Shown here in pieces: positions 33,160 through 46,453 of a stretch of DNA of 64,000 nucleotides (position 1 is its first letter; each line of letters begins with the position of its first letter). Under the pieces are notes generated by a model, which had not been told where the DNA came from, searched no databases, and worked only from the letters and a program-made list of their open reading frames with translations. A program made the position numbers and the translations under genes. The stretch is from the NCBI GenBank assembly GCA_037176705.1, contig CM073887.1, forward strand, positions 85,198,348 through 85,262,347, written 5' to 3'. This DNA is from Molossus alvarezi (lineage: Eukaryota; Chordata; Mammalia; Chiroptera; Molossidae).

Positions 33160-35235
33160 CCCAGCTGAATTGGGGTTTGAATCCACCTGAGCTTTTTAGT
33201 CACTGGGCTTTACTTGACCTTGAAAGATTCACAGAAAGTAAAGAGACTCTCTCCTTTAAAAAAAAAAAAAAATAAATACTTTTTGATGAAGAGAATGATG
33301 CTAGAGTGTGGGGTGGAGGGAGAGATGAAAAGTTGAAGATTTTTGAGATAAAATGAAAGGGACACTTTAGTGCCAAATAAAATCAAATTGAGATATAATT
33401 TTAAATGCAGTATTAAAAAGAGAGAAATGCAGCCAGAGAAATCTATCTCCAGGAGCCTGACCACCATATTTCTGGAATTCATGATTAATTAGAAAGTCTC
33501 CAGTTGGCTTGGAATCAGAGACTTTTCAAGCTAGTCTGAGTTTGGAGAATTCCCTGTCCAGGTTCCAGCTGGTCTCTGCCACAATTCCAGAGCATTCTGC
33601 TCAGAGGAACCTGTCTTAGGCCCATGTTCCATTTCAGAGCCTGTGAGGAAGCTTCCAGCAGTGGCCTGCCCAGGCTTTCCCTGTAGAACTCCAGGGGTCT
33701 CTGGGACAAGGGGCTGGTTCTGGGCCCAGGGTCCATATCCATGTTTGTTTTTCAAGGAGCACATTGTGAGCTTTCCTCAACTTGCCAAGGCTCCACCTCA
33801 ACCCTCCTGGGAGGACACTGGTTCCCCTTTCTGCAAGGCACCAAACAACAGCTGGAAATGCAGCTTCAGGAATATGCTAGAAAGGACCTTTCAACCATCA
33901 CCCTGGACAACAAAAAAAAGGAAGCCTCTTAAGACACATCAACTAATATTTATTTCATTTTCTTTCCTAAAAAATAACTTCAGATCTTAGAACAGCCCTT
34001 CTCACTGAAAAAAAACAACAACTTCAGGCAACACTGATAAATTGAAAGGTTTAACAACAAGTCACATGAAATCCTACCACCCAGAACTAATGGGTGTGAC
34101 CCTTTCAGATAAGCTCTTGTGCATCTGTTCATAAAATGGGTTTGAGCTGTTCTATAACTTTTTTCAAAAAGACCCAATATGCTGTGGTCCTTGCTCATGT
34201 GGTCATTTAAAACCCAACATGAATTTACATGGTCAGTAAAAAAATATCCATTGTACCTTTATTTAACTTTATATTTCACTTTATTAATTAATCCTCTATG
34301 GATGGACACTTAGGTTGTTTCCAGCTTTTCATTCTCACAATTTGTTTGACCACCCCAATAGTGGTTTCCTGCAGAATTTCCCCTTCTGCTCCCTTCTATG
34401 GAAAGCCAGCTCAGAGCTTCCTGAAGGAAGGAGGGAAAGAGAAGAGAGAGAAAGAGAGAAGGGATGGAGGAAGGAAAAGTGGCTTTGGGTTTCTAAAGAG
34501 GCCTCCAAAAGAACTGAGGCAGGAGCCTGAGGTGGGCAGGACCTGGTGAGGGGCTGCTCCAGGCCCAAGGCAGGCTGTAGGGCCTGAGGCCTTGGGCTTG
34601 TCTCAGCTGCTCTTCCCCAGATCAGAGGGTTCCAGAGCCTGAATGTCCTAGAGGTTTGAGTCCAGCTTGTCCCTGTCCCAGCAGCCTAACAATAACCTAC
34701 ACATCTAAATTGTCTGGAATGTGGAGTTGGGACTGTCACAGAGGTGGCAATGAGATGTTCCCTTGGGGGACCAGGATCAGGCTACTGAGAGCACAACCCT
34801 GCAGACACCTGAAGGAACCAGCTGAAGAATGTGGAGGCCTGATGAATGCATTCTGTCACTCCAGCCCTTGACCTTGCTGAGAGAATCCTGACATGAATTA
34901 GGGAAGCAGTCTAGGATAAATACACTATAGATGGAGGTAAAATCTCTTTCTTTTTGCTTCAAAACATTTTTATTTTATTTTTAAATGTTTTTATTTTTAT
35001 TTTTAGTTTATTGGGGTGACATTGCTTAACAAAACCATAGAGGTTTCAACATCATCTGCACAGGAGGTGGATTTCTTGGGGTCTTCGTTCTCAGGGACCC
35101 CTATTCAGGGTGCCTATTCAGGAGTAGCTGGCCCAGCCCAAGGCCTGGCACACATCAGGGAATCTAGCTTTGGCTTTCTAGCCCTGGGTTTGGACAGGGG
35201 TTTGATGTACCTACATAAAATGTAGGTAGCACATT
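33160..35235. other. Intergenic, mostly unique
   Basis: No gene or clear family element. It includes a short A run (33,258-33,271), an AG-rich patch (34,420-34,480) and, at 35,107-35,209, one copy of a local duplication. Confidence 0.55.
35107..35209 (+). repeat. Local direct duplication, copy 1
   Basis: About 103 bp beginning AGGGTGCCTATTCAGGAGTA. It recurs at 37,270-37,373 with about four differences. The flanks of the two copies do not match. Confidence 0.9.
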
Positions 35236-35239
35236 GTCA

Positions 35240-35470
35240 CTTAAAAGCATTTTCAAGGGAAGCCACAGACCAGGAAAAATATATTTATAAAGCATATATC
35301 TCACAATAGCCTTGTATCTTGAATATATAGATAGAGCTTTCAAAATTCAATAAGAAAACAAACTACATGATGATAATAAAATGGGCAAAAGATGTACAGA
35401 TACTTCACCAAACAGGATATGTGGATGGCAAATAAGCATGTGAAAAGATGCTCAACATCATTATTTAACA
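35240..35470 (+). mobile_element. Old L1 ORF2 3' fragment
   Basis: 'gggcaaaagatgtacagatacttcac' and 'gtgaaaagatgctcaacatcatta' are worn L1 ORF2 C-terminal sequence. A younger L1 was inserted at its right end. Confidence 0.65.
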
Positions 35471-35489
35471 ATGATTAGTTTACATTTTT

Positions 35490-36796
35490 TCTTTTTTTTT
35501 TTATTGATTAATTTTTGTTACAGATGATTCTCCTTTTTTCCCCCACTGATTCCCCCCTCCCCCTCCCCTCCCTGCCCCTTCCCCAGATTGTTGTCCATGT
35601 CCACTGTTCATGCATACATGCGTATAAGTTCTGTGGTTCATCCCTCCCCCACCTCCCCACTCCTTAGGGGATTGTCAGTCTGTACCCTGCTTCCGCGTCT
35701 CTGGGACTACCCCATTCCTCAAACTGTTATGTTCATTATATTCCACAAATAAGTGAGATCATATGAAATTTGTCTTTCTCTGTTTGGCTTGTTTCACTTA
35801 GGATGATACTTTCCAGGTCCCTCCATGTAGTCTCAAAGGATAAGAGATCTTTCTTTCTTACCACTGCGTAGTACTCCGTTGTGTATATGTACCACAGCTT
35901 TTTGATCCATTCGTCTACTGATGGGCACTTGGGCTGTTTCCAGATCTTAGCGATTGTAAATAGTGCTGCTACAAAGATGGGGGTACATATATTCTTTCTG
36001 ATTGGTGTTTCAGGCTTCTTAGGGTATATTCCTAGAAGTGGGATCACTGGGTCAAATGGGAGTTCAATTTTTAATTTTTTGAGGTGACACCATATTGTTT
36101 TCCATAGTGGCTGCACCAGTCTGCATTCCCACCAACAGTGTGCTAGAGTCCCCTTTTCTCCACACCCTCGCCAACACTTGTTGTTTGATGATTTGTTGAT
36201 GGCGGCCATTCTGACAGGTGTGAGGTGATACCTCATTGTTGTTTTGATTTGCATCTCTCTGATGATTAGTGATGATGAACATTTCTTCATATGTTTCTTA
36301 GCCATTTGTATGTCCTGTTTGGAGAGGTGTCTATTTAGTTCCTCTGCCCATTTTTTAATTGGATTCTTTGTCTTCCTTTTGTGGAGTTGTATGAGCACTC
36401 TATATGTATTGGAAATTAACCCCTTATCTGATATATCATTGGCAATTATGCTCTCCCATACAGTGGGTAGCCTTTCCGTTTTGATGATTGTATCTTTCGC
36501 TGTGCAGAAGCTTTTGAGTTTGATGTAGTCCCATGTGTTCATTTTCTCCTTTGTTTCTATTGCCTTAGGTGATGTGTCAGTAAAAATTCTGCTGCGTATG
36601 ATGTCTGAGATTTTGTTGCCCACAGTCTCCTCTAGGATTTTTATGGATTCATGAGTTACATTTAAGTCTTTTATCCATTTTGAGTTTATTTTGGTGTAGG
36701 GTGTAAGTTGATGGTCTAGTTTCATTTTTCGGCAAGTAGCTGTCCAATTTTCCCAGCACCATTTATTAAAGAGGCTGTCCTTACTCCACTGTATGC
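35490..36796 (-). mobile_element. Young 5'-truncated L1 with 19-bp duplication
   Basis: ORF2 C-terminus, 3' UTR and poly-A (poly-T on plus at 35,492-35,502), cut at its 5' end. ATGATTAGTTTACATTTTT flanks it perfectly (35471-35489 and 36797-36815). A 329-codon frame is open throughout. Confidence 0.95.
35736..36725 (-). pseudogene. L1 ORF2p C-terminal fragment, open frame
   Basis: 329 codons of the L1 ORF2 protein after the reverse transcriptase domain, with the cysteine-rich motif [14 protein letters not shown] and the usual end HMISLICGI. Endonuclease and reverse transcriptase are missing through 5' truncation, so the fragment cannot be active. The uninterrupted frame shows recent insertion. 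Confidence 0.9.
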
Positions 36797-36837
36797 ATGA
36801 TTAGTTTACATTTTTAAAAATCATTTTCAAGTTCATA

Positions 36838-36972
36838 ATCCCACTTGATCATTTCACTAATTCTGTGAGGTTAGTTATTATTATTATTCTCATTTTATAG
36901 TGAAGAAATGGAGACTCATGGAGGTTAAGCGACTTGTTCAAAGTCAGAACTGAGACTCAAAGCAGGGAGCTC
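36838..36972. repeat. MIR relic
   Basis: 'tctgtgaggttagttattattatt', 'agaaatggagactcatggagg' and 'cttgttcaaagtcagaa' follow the MIR consensus order. Confidence 0.7.
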
Positions 36973-37269
36973 TTTCCACTTGGGAGGTTTCTGTGTTCTA
37001 AGAATGTTCTAGAAGCCAACATTTAGTATTTAACTGGACAAGGTCATACTTCTCATTTTAAACAAAGAGAGAAGACCACATCCCACCCACATAACCCCAC
37101 CAGCCTGACCAGTCCCATAAGTAGTAGGATCCAGCATAGGTCCTGCCCCTATGGGTGCCCATTAAAGTGAGAAGCAAGTGATTAACGAGTGGCCAATAGC
37201 AGAGATTCTCATTGTCTTGGAAAGGCCTCTCCTGTGGACCAACCACAGCTGGTGCTTTGCTTCATAGGA

Positions 37270-37373
37270 AGGGTGCCTATTCAGGAGTAGCTGGGCCCAG
37301 CCCAAGGCCTGGCACACATCAGGAAATGTAGCTTTGGCTTTCTAGCCCTGGGTTTGGACAGAGGTTTGATGTA
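37270..37373 (+). repeat. Local direct duplication, copy 2
   Basis: The partner of 35,107-35,209, 2.16 kb away, with the younger L1 lying between them. Confidence 0.9.
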
Positions 37374-37379
37374 TTTCAA

Positions 37380-38040
37380 CGTACCTTGACTGAGAACTTG
37401 GTTCCAGCTGAGGTTCTGGGCCCTGGTCCTGGACCAGGGGCCCTTCACGGGTACAAAGCAGGGGAGTGGGTGTCTTCAGGCTGGCAGAAGGAGAAGAGGG
37501 TACAGAATTGATCATGGTGCCACTCCTCCATCTCTATCTTCTGTATCTCTTCTGCCCTCCCCAGTCCATTGCCCATTATAGCACTCAGTACAGTGTTTCC
37601 CTACCAGAGGCCAAGAGGCAGTGCTGCAAACTCCTTGAGGGCAGAGAAAGTGTCTAGTCAACTGCATATCATTGCTAGGGTCTAGCAAAGAACTTGGCAA
37701 TGAGCTCAAGGAACTGGGGAAAGGAAGAAAAAGGGACGACGTGGGGAGAGATTGACACAAAAGGGCAAGCAGGCTTATTTCCTAAGTTGGCTGTTTGGGG
37801 ACAGGGCCCAGCCCTCTCTGTATGCCAAGTCCAGAGGTTTCAGCATGTGGATGCCAAGAACAATTCCTATCTCAACTACCACTCAAACAAAGTACTGTGC
37901 TTGCAGTCATTGTTCCCATCACATGGCTTTGGCTTTCATTCATTCAACAAATATTGATTGATCATCTAATAGATGCCCAGCTCTTTAAATATATGAACTC
38001 ATTTAATTCTCATAACTAACCTATTTGGTAAGTACCACGA
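37380..38040. other. Intergenic unique DNA with MIR-like end
   Basis: No gene. 37,940-38,130 resembles MIR ('tttaattctcataactaacc'), followed by a C11/A9 run at 38,057-38,077. Confidence 0.5.
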
Positions 38041-38387
38041 TTTTTCCCATTATACACCCCCCCCCCCCAAAAAAAAATTGAAGTGTGGAGAGGTCATAGA
38101 GGGACAAAATCCCAGAGAATCTGGTTTCACAGTACAAGTTCTTAACCACCACACTCTGCTATCTCCCAATAAAGAAACCAGGCTGAGCCCCTGCCCCCAT
38201 TATGCTTACCTTCTACAGAGAAAAGAGCCCAGAAATCATCTGGTAGATTATTATTGAACAGTGTGATACGTGCTAGAAAGCAAAACAAAGCCATGTCTCA
38301 GACACTAATTTGCCATGTGTCTTTGAGAAAATTGCTTCAACCCTCTGAGCCTCTGTTTTCTTATCTGCTAAAAGCAGGTCATTTTTT

Positions 38388-39455
38388 TTTTAAATTGCAC
38401 ATATCTGTTCAATTTTCCCCAAACCATTTATTAAATAGACTATCTTTACCCCATTGTATGTTCTTTCTTTCTTTGTTGAATATTAATTGACCATGAAGGT
38501 GTGGGTTTATTTCTGGGCTCTCTATTCTGTTTCTTTGATCTATATGTCTGTTTTTATGTCAGTACCAAGCCGTTTTGATTACTATGGACTTGTAACCTAG
38601 TTTGATATTAGGTAGCACGATTCCTCCAACTTTGTTCTTTTTCAAAATTGCTGTCATTATTCAGGGTCTTTGTGTTTCCACATAAATTTTTGGAATATTT
38701 GTTTTAGATCTCTGAAATATGCCACTGGTATCTTGAGAGGAATCACATAGAATCTATAGATTGCTTTGGGTAGTATGGACATTTTAATGATGTTAATTCT
38801 TCCCATTCATGAACACAGTATATACTTCCATTTATTTGTATCTTCTTTAATTTCTTTCTTCAGTGTCTAAAAATTTTCTAGTTTAGATCTTTTACATCCT
38901 TGATTAAATGTATTCCTAGGTATTTTATTTTTTATGCAATTGTAAATGGGATTGATTTCTTAGTTTCCCTTTCTGATAGTTCATTATTGGTGTTTAAAAA
39001 CTGATTTCCAGATATTTATTTTGTATCCTGCTACTTTACTGAATTCATTTATCAGTTCTCATTGTTTTATGGTGGAATCTTTAAAGTTTTCTATATACAG
39101 CATAATGTCATCTGCAAATAATGACAGTTTTACTTTTTCCTTTCCAATTCGAATGACTTTTATTTTTTTTTCTTGTATGATTGCTATGGCTAGGATTTCC
39201 AGTACTATGTTGAATAGGAGTGGTGAAAGTGGACATCCCTGTCTTGTTCCTGATCTTAAGGGAAACATGTTTTGGTTTTGCCCATTGAGTATGATTTTGA
39301 CTATGGGTTTTTTATATATAATCTTTATTATGATGAGGTATGTTCACTTTTTTCCCACTTTGCTGGGAGTTTTTCTGCTATATGTCTCTAAGATGATGTC
39401 TAAGGTCTCTTCTGGGTCTAAAATATACCTGGTAGCTCTTTAAATAATTGGATTG
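38388..39455 (-). mobile_element. L1 ORF2 internal fragment (RT region)
   Basis: Reverse complement of L1 ORF2 from the RT core outward. The minus strand translates [20 protein letters not shown] and then [14 protein letters not shown], which is the RT catalytic FADD box. Multiple frame breaks elsewhere, and no 3' UTR. Confidence 0.85.
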
Positions 39456-40371
39456 TACCACATTCCATCTATGTATAAAGTGAACATCTTGACACCCTTT
39501 GTTTCTTTTGCATAAAATTGTGAGAATTCCCCATGGAAGAGGGTGTAAAAGCTGTTTTGGATAATTGGCTTTCTTTGCTTTCCTTATCACAAAGCTTCCA
39601 TAAAACACAATGGAATCAGAAAATCTTGTTTGGAACCTGTTGAGAAATCCCATGATCCTTTAATAATAGCTATCCCAGGATCAATTTACAATGTAGACAA
39701 GCTATTCACCTAAAAATATTACTTTTGACTGAATATAGCTTTGATTTTTTAGTACGCTTGTAGGTATATTTAGTATAACGATTCTTCACCAAACATTTAT
39801 AGAGAGACTACTATGCGCCAGGAAGTGTTCTAGGGGTTGTGATACAACATCAAACAACAGAAGTAAGTCTCTGCCCTGACAATATATGCAAGTGGTGATA
39901 AGTGTTAAGAAAGAGAAGAAAAACAAAGCAGAAATTGGGTATAGACTGTGATAACAGTGACCTATTTTATATAAGAGAGTAAGGGTGAATCTCTTTGCTT
40001 TAAGGCCCATGTTTGAAAACACACCTAAATTAAATGAGAGAGCAAAAACTCATATAGGCTTATATAAAACTGAAATAGTGTGGCTATCTGGGAGAAAAGT
40101 AGTTTCCAGGCAGAGAGAATAATAAGTACAAAGGATGAGAAACAACAAAGAATCAGTGGGTTTGGAATAGAGAGAGCAAGTGGCAGAAATTATGATCAGA
40201 AAAATCATAAGACATTGGATTGTATTTTAAAAATTATTTTAAGGTAAAAATTTATATGCAGCAAAATGCACAGATCCTACATATGCAAATGAATCACAGA
40301 AATTTCTGTGACCACTTCCAATCATTTCAATCCTCCCATAGGGAACCATTATTCTGATTTCTTTTTATTTT
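39456..40371. other. Intergenic, old unassigned repeat
   Basis: 39,785-39,960 resembles the same ancient repeat as 27,420-27,520. The rest is unrecognised. Confidence 0.5.
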
Positions 40372-41940
40372 ATTTTATATTATTTTTTTTGCAATTTTTA
40401 TTAATTTATTTTTGTTACAGATGTTTCTCTTTTTTTCCCCATAGACACCCTTGTCCTGATACTGCCAACCCGGCCCAGCACTGTTATCTATGTTTACTGG
40501 TTACGAACTTGTGCATATAAATTCTTTGGTTTATTTCATCCCTCTCCCCTGCTCCCCTCCTCTGAGGTTTGTCAGTCTGAACCATACTCCTTTCTATGGC
40601 TCTAGAAAGTTCATCAGCTTATTTTGTTCATTATATTCCACAGATAAGTGAGATCATGTGATATTTGTCTTTCTCTGATTGGCTTATTTCGCTTAGCATA
40701 ATACTCTCCAGATCCCTCCATGTCATCTCAGAGAATATGAGATCTTTCTTTCTTATAGGTGCATAGTATTCCATTGCTTATATGTACCACAACTTTCTTA
40801 TCCACTCATCTATTGATGGACACTTGGGCTAATACCAGATCTTAGCAATTCTAAATAGTGCTGCTATGAACATAGGGGTACATATATTCATTCTGATTGG
40901 TGTTTTGGGCTTCTTAGGATATATTCCTAGAAGTGGGATCACTGGGTCAAATGGCAATTCAATTTTTAATTTTTTGAGGAAATACCATATTGTTTTCCAT
41001 AGTGGCTGCACAGTCTGCATTCCCACCAGCAATGTACTAGAGTCCCCTTTTCTCCACACCCTTGCTAGCACTTGTTTGATGATTTCTTGAGGGCGGCCAT
41101 TCTCACAGGTGTGAGGTAATACCTCAGAGTTGTTTCCATTTGCATCTCTTTGATGATTAGTGACGTTGAGCATTTTTTCATATGTCTCTTGGCCATTTGT
41201 ATGTCACTTTTGGAGTGGTGTCTGTTTAGGTCCTCTGCCCATTTTTTAATTGGGTTCTTTGTGCTCCTTTTTTTTTTTTTTTTTAAACCATTTTATTTAA
41301 TCTTTATTGGTTTTAGAGAGAGAGATAGAATCATTGAAGAGAGAGAACATTGCTTGGCTGTCTCCTGCATGCCCCCATTGGGGATTGGGCCCACAACATG
41401 GGCATGTGTCCTGACCGGGAATCAAACTGGTGACCTCTTGGTGCATGGGTCAATGCTCAACCATTGAGCCACACTGGCCGGGCCCTTTTGTTGAGTTGTA
41501 TGAGTACTCTATATATTTTGGGAATTAACTCCTTATCTGATGTATCATTGGCAATTATGCTCTCCCATATAGTGGATTCCCTTTCTATTTTGTTGATGGT
41601 TTAATTTGCTGTGTAGAAGCTTTTTAGTTTGATGTAGTCCCATTTATTCATTTTCCCTTGTTTTTCTTTTGCCCTAGGCATTGTATCAGTGAAAATTCTG
41701 CTCTGTGTGATGTCTGAAATTTTGTTGCCTACATTTTTTTCCAGAACTTTTATGGATCCACGAATCACATTTAAGTCTTTTATCCATTTTGAGTTTATTC
41801 TTGTGTATGGTGTAAGTTGGTGGACTAGTTTCATTTTTTTTTTTTTTTTTGCATGTGGCTGTCTAATTTTCCCAACACCATTTATTAAAAAGGCTGTCTT
41901 TACTCCATTGTATGCTCTTGCCACCTTTGTCAAATACTAA
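40372..41940 (-). mobile_element. 5'-truncated L1 carrying a SINE
   Basis: 3' UTR and ORF2 C-terminus read on the minus strand, similar to the element at 35.5-36.8 kb but more diverged ([20 protein letters not shown]). A reversed Ves SINE splits it at 41,271-41,483. At about 41,941 it abuts the ORF1-only element. Confidence 0.9.
41271..41483 (-). repeat. Ves SINE, type B, inside L1
   Basis: Poly-T, TTTATTGGTTTTAGAGAGAG, GGTGACCTCTTGGTGCATGG and the end CCACACTGGCCGGGCC. It is younger than the L1 it interrupts. Confidence 0.94.
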
Positions 41941-43262
41941 TTGAGCACAATGTCTTGGGTAATACACAGAAACAAACACAGAGAGGCAGCCAAAATGAGG
42001 AGACAAATGAAAGAACAGAACAAAACTTCAGGAAAAGAACTAAGCAAAATGAAGATAAGCAACCTAACAGATGCTGAGTTCAAAATACCTCTTATAAGGA
42101 TGCTCAATGAACTTAGTGAGGGCCTCAAGAGCATTAAAAAGGACCAGTCAGAAATGAAGGATGCACAGTCAGAAATGCAGGAGGCACTAATGGAAATAAA
42201 GAATAATTTACACAGATTCAATAGCAGAGTAGGTAAAGCCAAGAAGCAAACCATCGATTTGAAATAAAAAGAAGCAAAAAACACCCAATCAGAACAGTGA
42301 AAAGAAAAAAGAATCCAAAAAATGAGGAGAGTGTAAGGAGCCTCTGGGACAACTTCAAGCATGCTAACATTCGCATCTTGGGGGTGCCAGAAGGAGAAAA
42401 GGGAGAATAAGAAATCAAAAATGTATTTGAAACAATAATGGCAGAAAACTTTCCTAACTTGGTGAAGGAAACAGACATATAAGTCCAGGAAGCACAGAGA
42501 GTCCCAAACAAGATGAACCCCAAGAGGCCCACACCAAGACACATCATCATCAAAATGCAAAAGGTTCAAGACAAACAGAGAATCTTAAAAGCAGCAAGAG
42601 AAAAGCAGTTCATTACCTACAAAGGAGCTCCCATAAGACTGTCAGCTGATTTCTCAAAAGAAACTTTGCAGGCCAGAAGGGAGTGCCAAGAAATATTCAG
42701 AGTGTGATGAAAAACAAGAACCTACAACCAAGATTACTCTATCCTGCAAAGCTGTCATTTAGAATCAATGGCCATATAAAGACTTTCCCAGACAAGAAAA
42801 AGTTAAAGGAGTTCATCACCACCAAACCGTTATTATATGAAATGTTGAAGAGTCTTTTTGAAGAAAAAGATAGAATGTATGAACAAACAAAATGGCAATA
42901 AATACATATCTACCAACAATGGAATCTACAAACAAAATGAACCGGCAGAACAGAAACATTCTCATAGATACAGAGACCATTTTGTTGGTTGCCAGATGGG
43001 AGGGGGGTTGGGGGAATGGGCAAAAAAGGTGAAGGGATTAAGAAGAACAAATTGGTTGCTACACTGACAAACCTCAAAGAGAAGGGGGTTGGAGGGTGGG
43101 AAGAAATAAACCAAAGAACTTATATGCATAACCAATGGACACAGACAACAGTGTGGGAAAAGGTGGGAGGGGGGTGGGATTGGGAAGAAAGAGGTCAATG
43201 GGGGAAAAATGAGGAACATCTGTAATACATTCAACAATAAAGATAAAAAATTAAAAATTAAA
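41941..43262 (+). mobile_element. ORF1-only L1 derivative (HAL1-like)
   Basis: L1 ORF1 sequence (coiled-coil region, then PTPRHIIIKMQKVQDKQRIL, APIRLSADFSKETLQARREC and RLLYPAKLSF) is followed directly by an L1-type G-rich 3' UTR (GGGGGGTTGGGGGAATGGGC) and an A-rich tail, with no ORF2 between. That is the layout of half-L1 (HAL1) elements. ORF1 is broken by stops near 42,265 and 42,410. Confidence 0.75.
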
Positions 43263-46085
43263 AAAAAATATAAACAATTCTATGCCAACAAATTGAACAA
43301 TATCAGTGAAATGGACAAATTTCTAGAAACACTCAGTCTCCCCAAACCGAACGGGAAGAGATGGAAAACTTGAACAGACCAATAACAACTAAAGAAATTG
43401 AAGATGTAATCAAGACTCTCCTAGCAAACAAAAGCCCAGGCCTGGACAGCTTCACGGGGGAATTTTACTGAATATTCAAAGAAGAACTAACAACAGTTCT
43501 CAAACCATTCCAAAAAATTCAAGAAGGAAGACTTCCAAATTTGTTTTATGAGGCCAGCATAATTCTAGTTCCAAAACCAGATAATGACACTACAGAGAGA
43601 GAAAACTACAGGTCAATATCCCTGATGAACATAGATGCTAAAATCCTTAACAAAATATTAGCAATTCCGATCCAGCAATACATTAAAAAAGTTATTCACC
43701 ATGACCAAGTGGGATTCACCCCCAGGGTTGCAAGGATGGTACAATATTCATAAATCAATAAATGTGATACACCGCATAAACAAAATGAGAGATAAAAATC
43801 ATATGATCATATCAATACACACTAAAAAGCATTTGGCAAAATCCAGCACCCATTTCTGATAAAAATGCTCAGCAATGTGGTAATAAAGGGATCATATCTC
43901 GACATAATAAAGTTCATATATGAAAAACGTACAGCCAACGTTATACTCAATGGGCAAAAATTAAGCATTTCCCTTAACAGAAACAAGACAAGGATGCCCA
44001 CTTTCACCACTCTTATTTAACACAGTACTGGAAGTCTTAGCCACAACAATTAGACATGATGGAAAAATAAAAGGGACCCAAATTGGAAAGGAGAAAGTGA
44101 AACTCATTATTTGCAGATGACATTATATTATACATAGAAAACCCTAAGAACTCCATCAAAAATCTAGTAGACTTAATAAATTAATTTGGCAAGGTAGCAG
44201 GATACAAAATTAATGTCAAGAAATTGACGGCATTCTTATACACCAATGATGAACTCACAGAAAGAGAAACAAACAAACAAAAAACAATCCCATTTACCAT
44301 CGCGGCAAAAAAAATTAAGATACCTAGGAATAAACTTAACCAAAGAAGTAAAGGACCTGTTTTCAGAAAACTACAGGAAATTGAAAAAAAAATAGAGGAA
44401 GATATAAAAAAGTGGAAGCACATACCCTGTTCATGGATTGGAAGATTTAACATCATTAAAATGTCTATATTACCCAAAGCAATCTACACATTCAATGCAA
44501 TCCCCATCAAAATACCAATGACATATTTCACAGAACTAGAACAAATACTTCAAAAGTTCATATGGAACCAAAAAAGACCCCGAATAGCCTCAGTAATCTT
44601 GAAAAAGAAGGACAAAGTAGGTGGGATCACAATACCAGATATCAGGTTATACTACAAAGTGACTGTAATCAAAATGGCCTGGTACTGGCACAAGAACAGG
44701 CATATGGACCAATGGAACAGAACAGAGAACCCAGAAATTAACCCAAGACACTATGCTCAATTAATATTTGACAAAAGAGGAAAGAGCATATAATGGAGTA
44801 AAGACAGCCTCTTTAATAAATGGTGTTGGGAAAATTAGACAGCTACCTGCAAAAAATGAAACTACACCATACACAAAAATAAACTCAAAATGGATAAAAG
44901 ACTTAAATGTGACCCATGAATCCATAAAAATTCTAGAATAAAATGTAGGCAACAAAATTTCGGACATCCTATGTAGCAGAATTTTTACTGATACATCACC
45001 TAAGGCAACAGAAACAAAGGAAAAAATGAACACATGGGACTACATCAAACTAAAAAGCTTCTGCACAGCAAAAGAAACAACCATCAAAATGGAAAGGCAA
45101 CCCACTATATGGGAGAGCATAATTGCCAATGATACATCAGATAAGGGGTTAATTTCCAAAATATATAGAGTACTCATACAACTCAACAAAAGGAAGACAA
45201 AGAACCCAATTAAAAAATAGGCAGAGGAGCTGAATAGACACCTCTCCAAACAGGACATACAAATGGCCAAGAAACATATGAAGAAATGCTCAACATCACT
45301 AATCAGAGAGATGCAAATTAAAACAACAATGAGGTATCACCTCACACCTGTCACAATGGCCGCCATCAACAAATCATCAAACAAGTGTTGGCAAGGGTGT
45401 GGAGAAAAGGGGACTCTAGTGCACTGTTGGTGGGAATGCAGACTGGTGCAGCCACTATGGAAACAATATAGTGTTACCTCAAAAAATTAAAAATTCAACT
45501 TCCATTTGACCCAGTGATCCCGCTTCTAGGAATATACCCTAAGAAGTCTGAAACACCATTTAGGAAGAATATATGTACCCCCATGTTCATAGCAGCACTA
45601 TTTACAATAGCTAAGATCTGGAAACAGCCCAAGTGTCCATCAGTAGACGAACGGATAAAAAAGCAGTGGTACATATACACAATGGAGTACTATGCAGCTG
45701 TAAGAAAGAAAGATCTCTTATCCTTTGAGACGACATGGAGGGACCTGGAAAGTATAATCCTAAGTGAAACAAGCCAAGCAGAAAAAGACAAATACCACAT
45801 GATCTCACTTATATATGGAATATAATGAATATAACAGTGTGAGGAATAAGGTAGACCCAGAAACATAAAGGTAGAGTACAGACTGACAACCTGCAGAAGG
45901 GGGGAGGGGTGGGGAGGTGGGAAGAGATAAACCACAGAACTTATATGCATGTATGCATAACCAATGGACATGGACAACAAAGCTGGGGATGGGGGAGGGG
46001 GGAATGGGGAGGAGGGTGTCAATGGGGTAAAAAAGGAGAAACATCTGTAACAAAAATAAAATTTAAAAAAAAAGAAAAAGAAAAA
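43263..46085 (+). mobile_element. 5'-truncated L1, ORF2 and 3' UTR
   Basis: It starts inside ORF2 just before the reverse transcriptase (FYANKLNNISEMDKF) and runs through RT, the C-terminus ([19 protein letters not shown]) and 3' UTR to an A-rich tail. Many stops and frameshifts. It abuts the A tail of the preceding ORF1-only element. Confidence 0.92.
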
Positions 46086-46200
46086 AAGCTAAGTGTGAAG
46101 TGGAGAATTTGAGATCTTGTTTTCTGATATATAATCAATTTGGCTCAAATAAACTCATTAAAACTCTCTACAGGTTTGGATGTTCTTACATGGATATCAC

Positions 46201-46453
46201 TTTTTTTTTTTTTTATCCTCATCCGAGGACATTTTTTCCATTTTTTTTGTTCAGGTAGAGTGGGAGGGACAGAGAGGAAGAGAGAGAGAGAAACATCGAC
46301 GTGAAAGGGACACATCGGGAGGTTGCCACCCGCACGACCAACCAGGGCCAGGGACAAACTGCAACCGAGGTACATGCCCTTAGTGGGAACTGAACCCAGG
46401 TCTCTCGGGGCCACAGGCTGATGCTCTAACCGCTGAGCAAACCGGCCAGGGCT
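46201..46453 (-). repeat. Ves SINE, type A, with 5' extra bases
   Basis: Reversed Ves. ACATGGATATCACTTT occurs at 46,188-46,203 and 46,475-46,490. About 21 bases (46,454-46,474) that are not SINE lie between the SINE head and the right-hand duplication. Confidence 0.92.
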
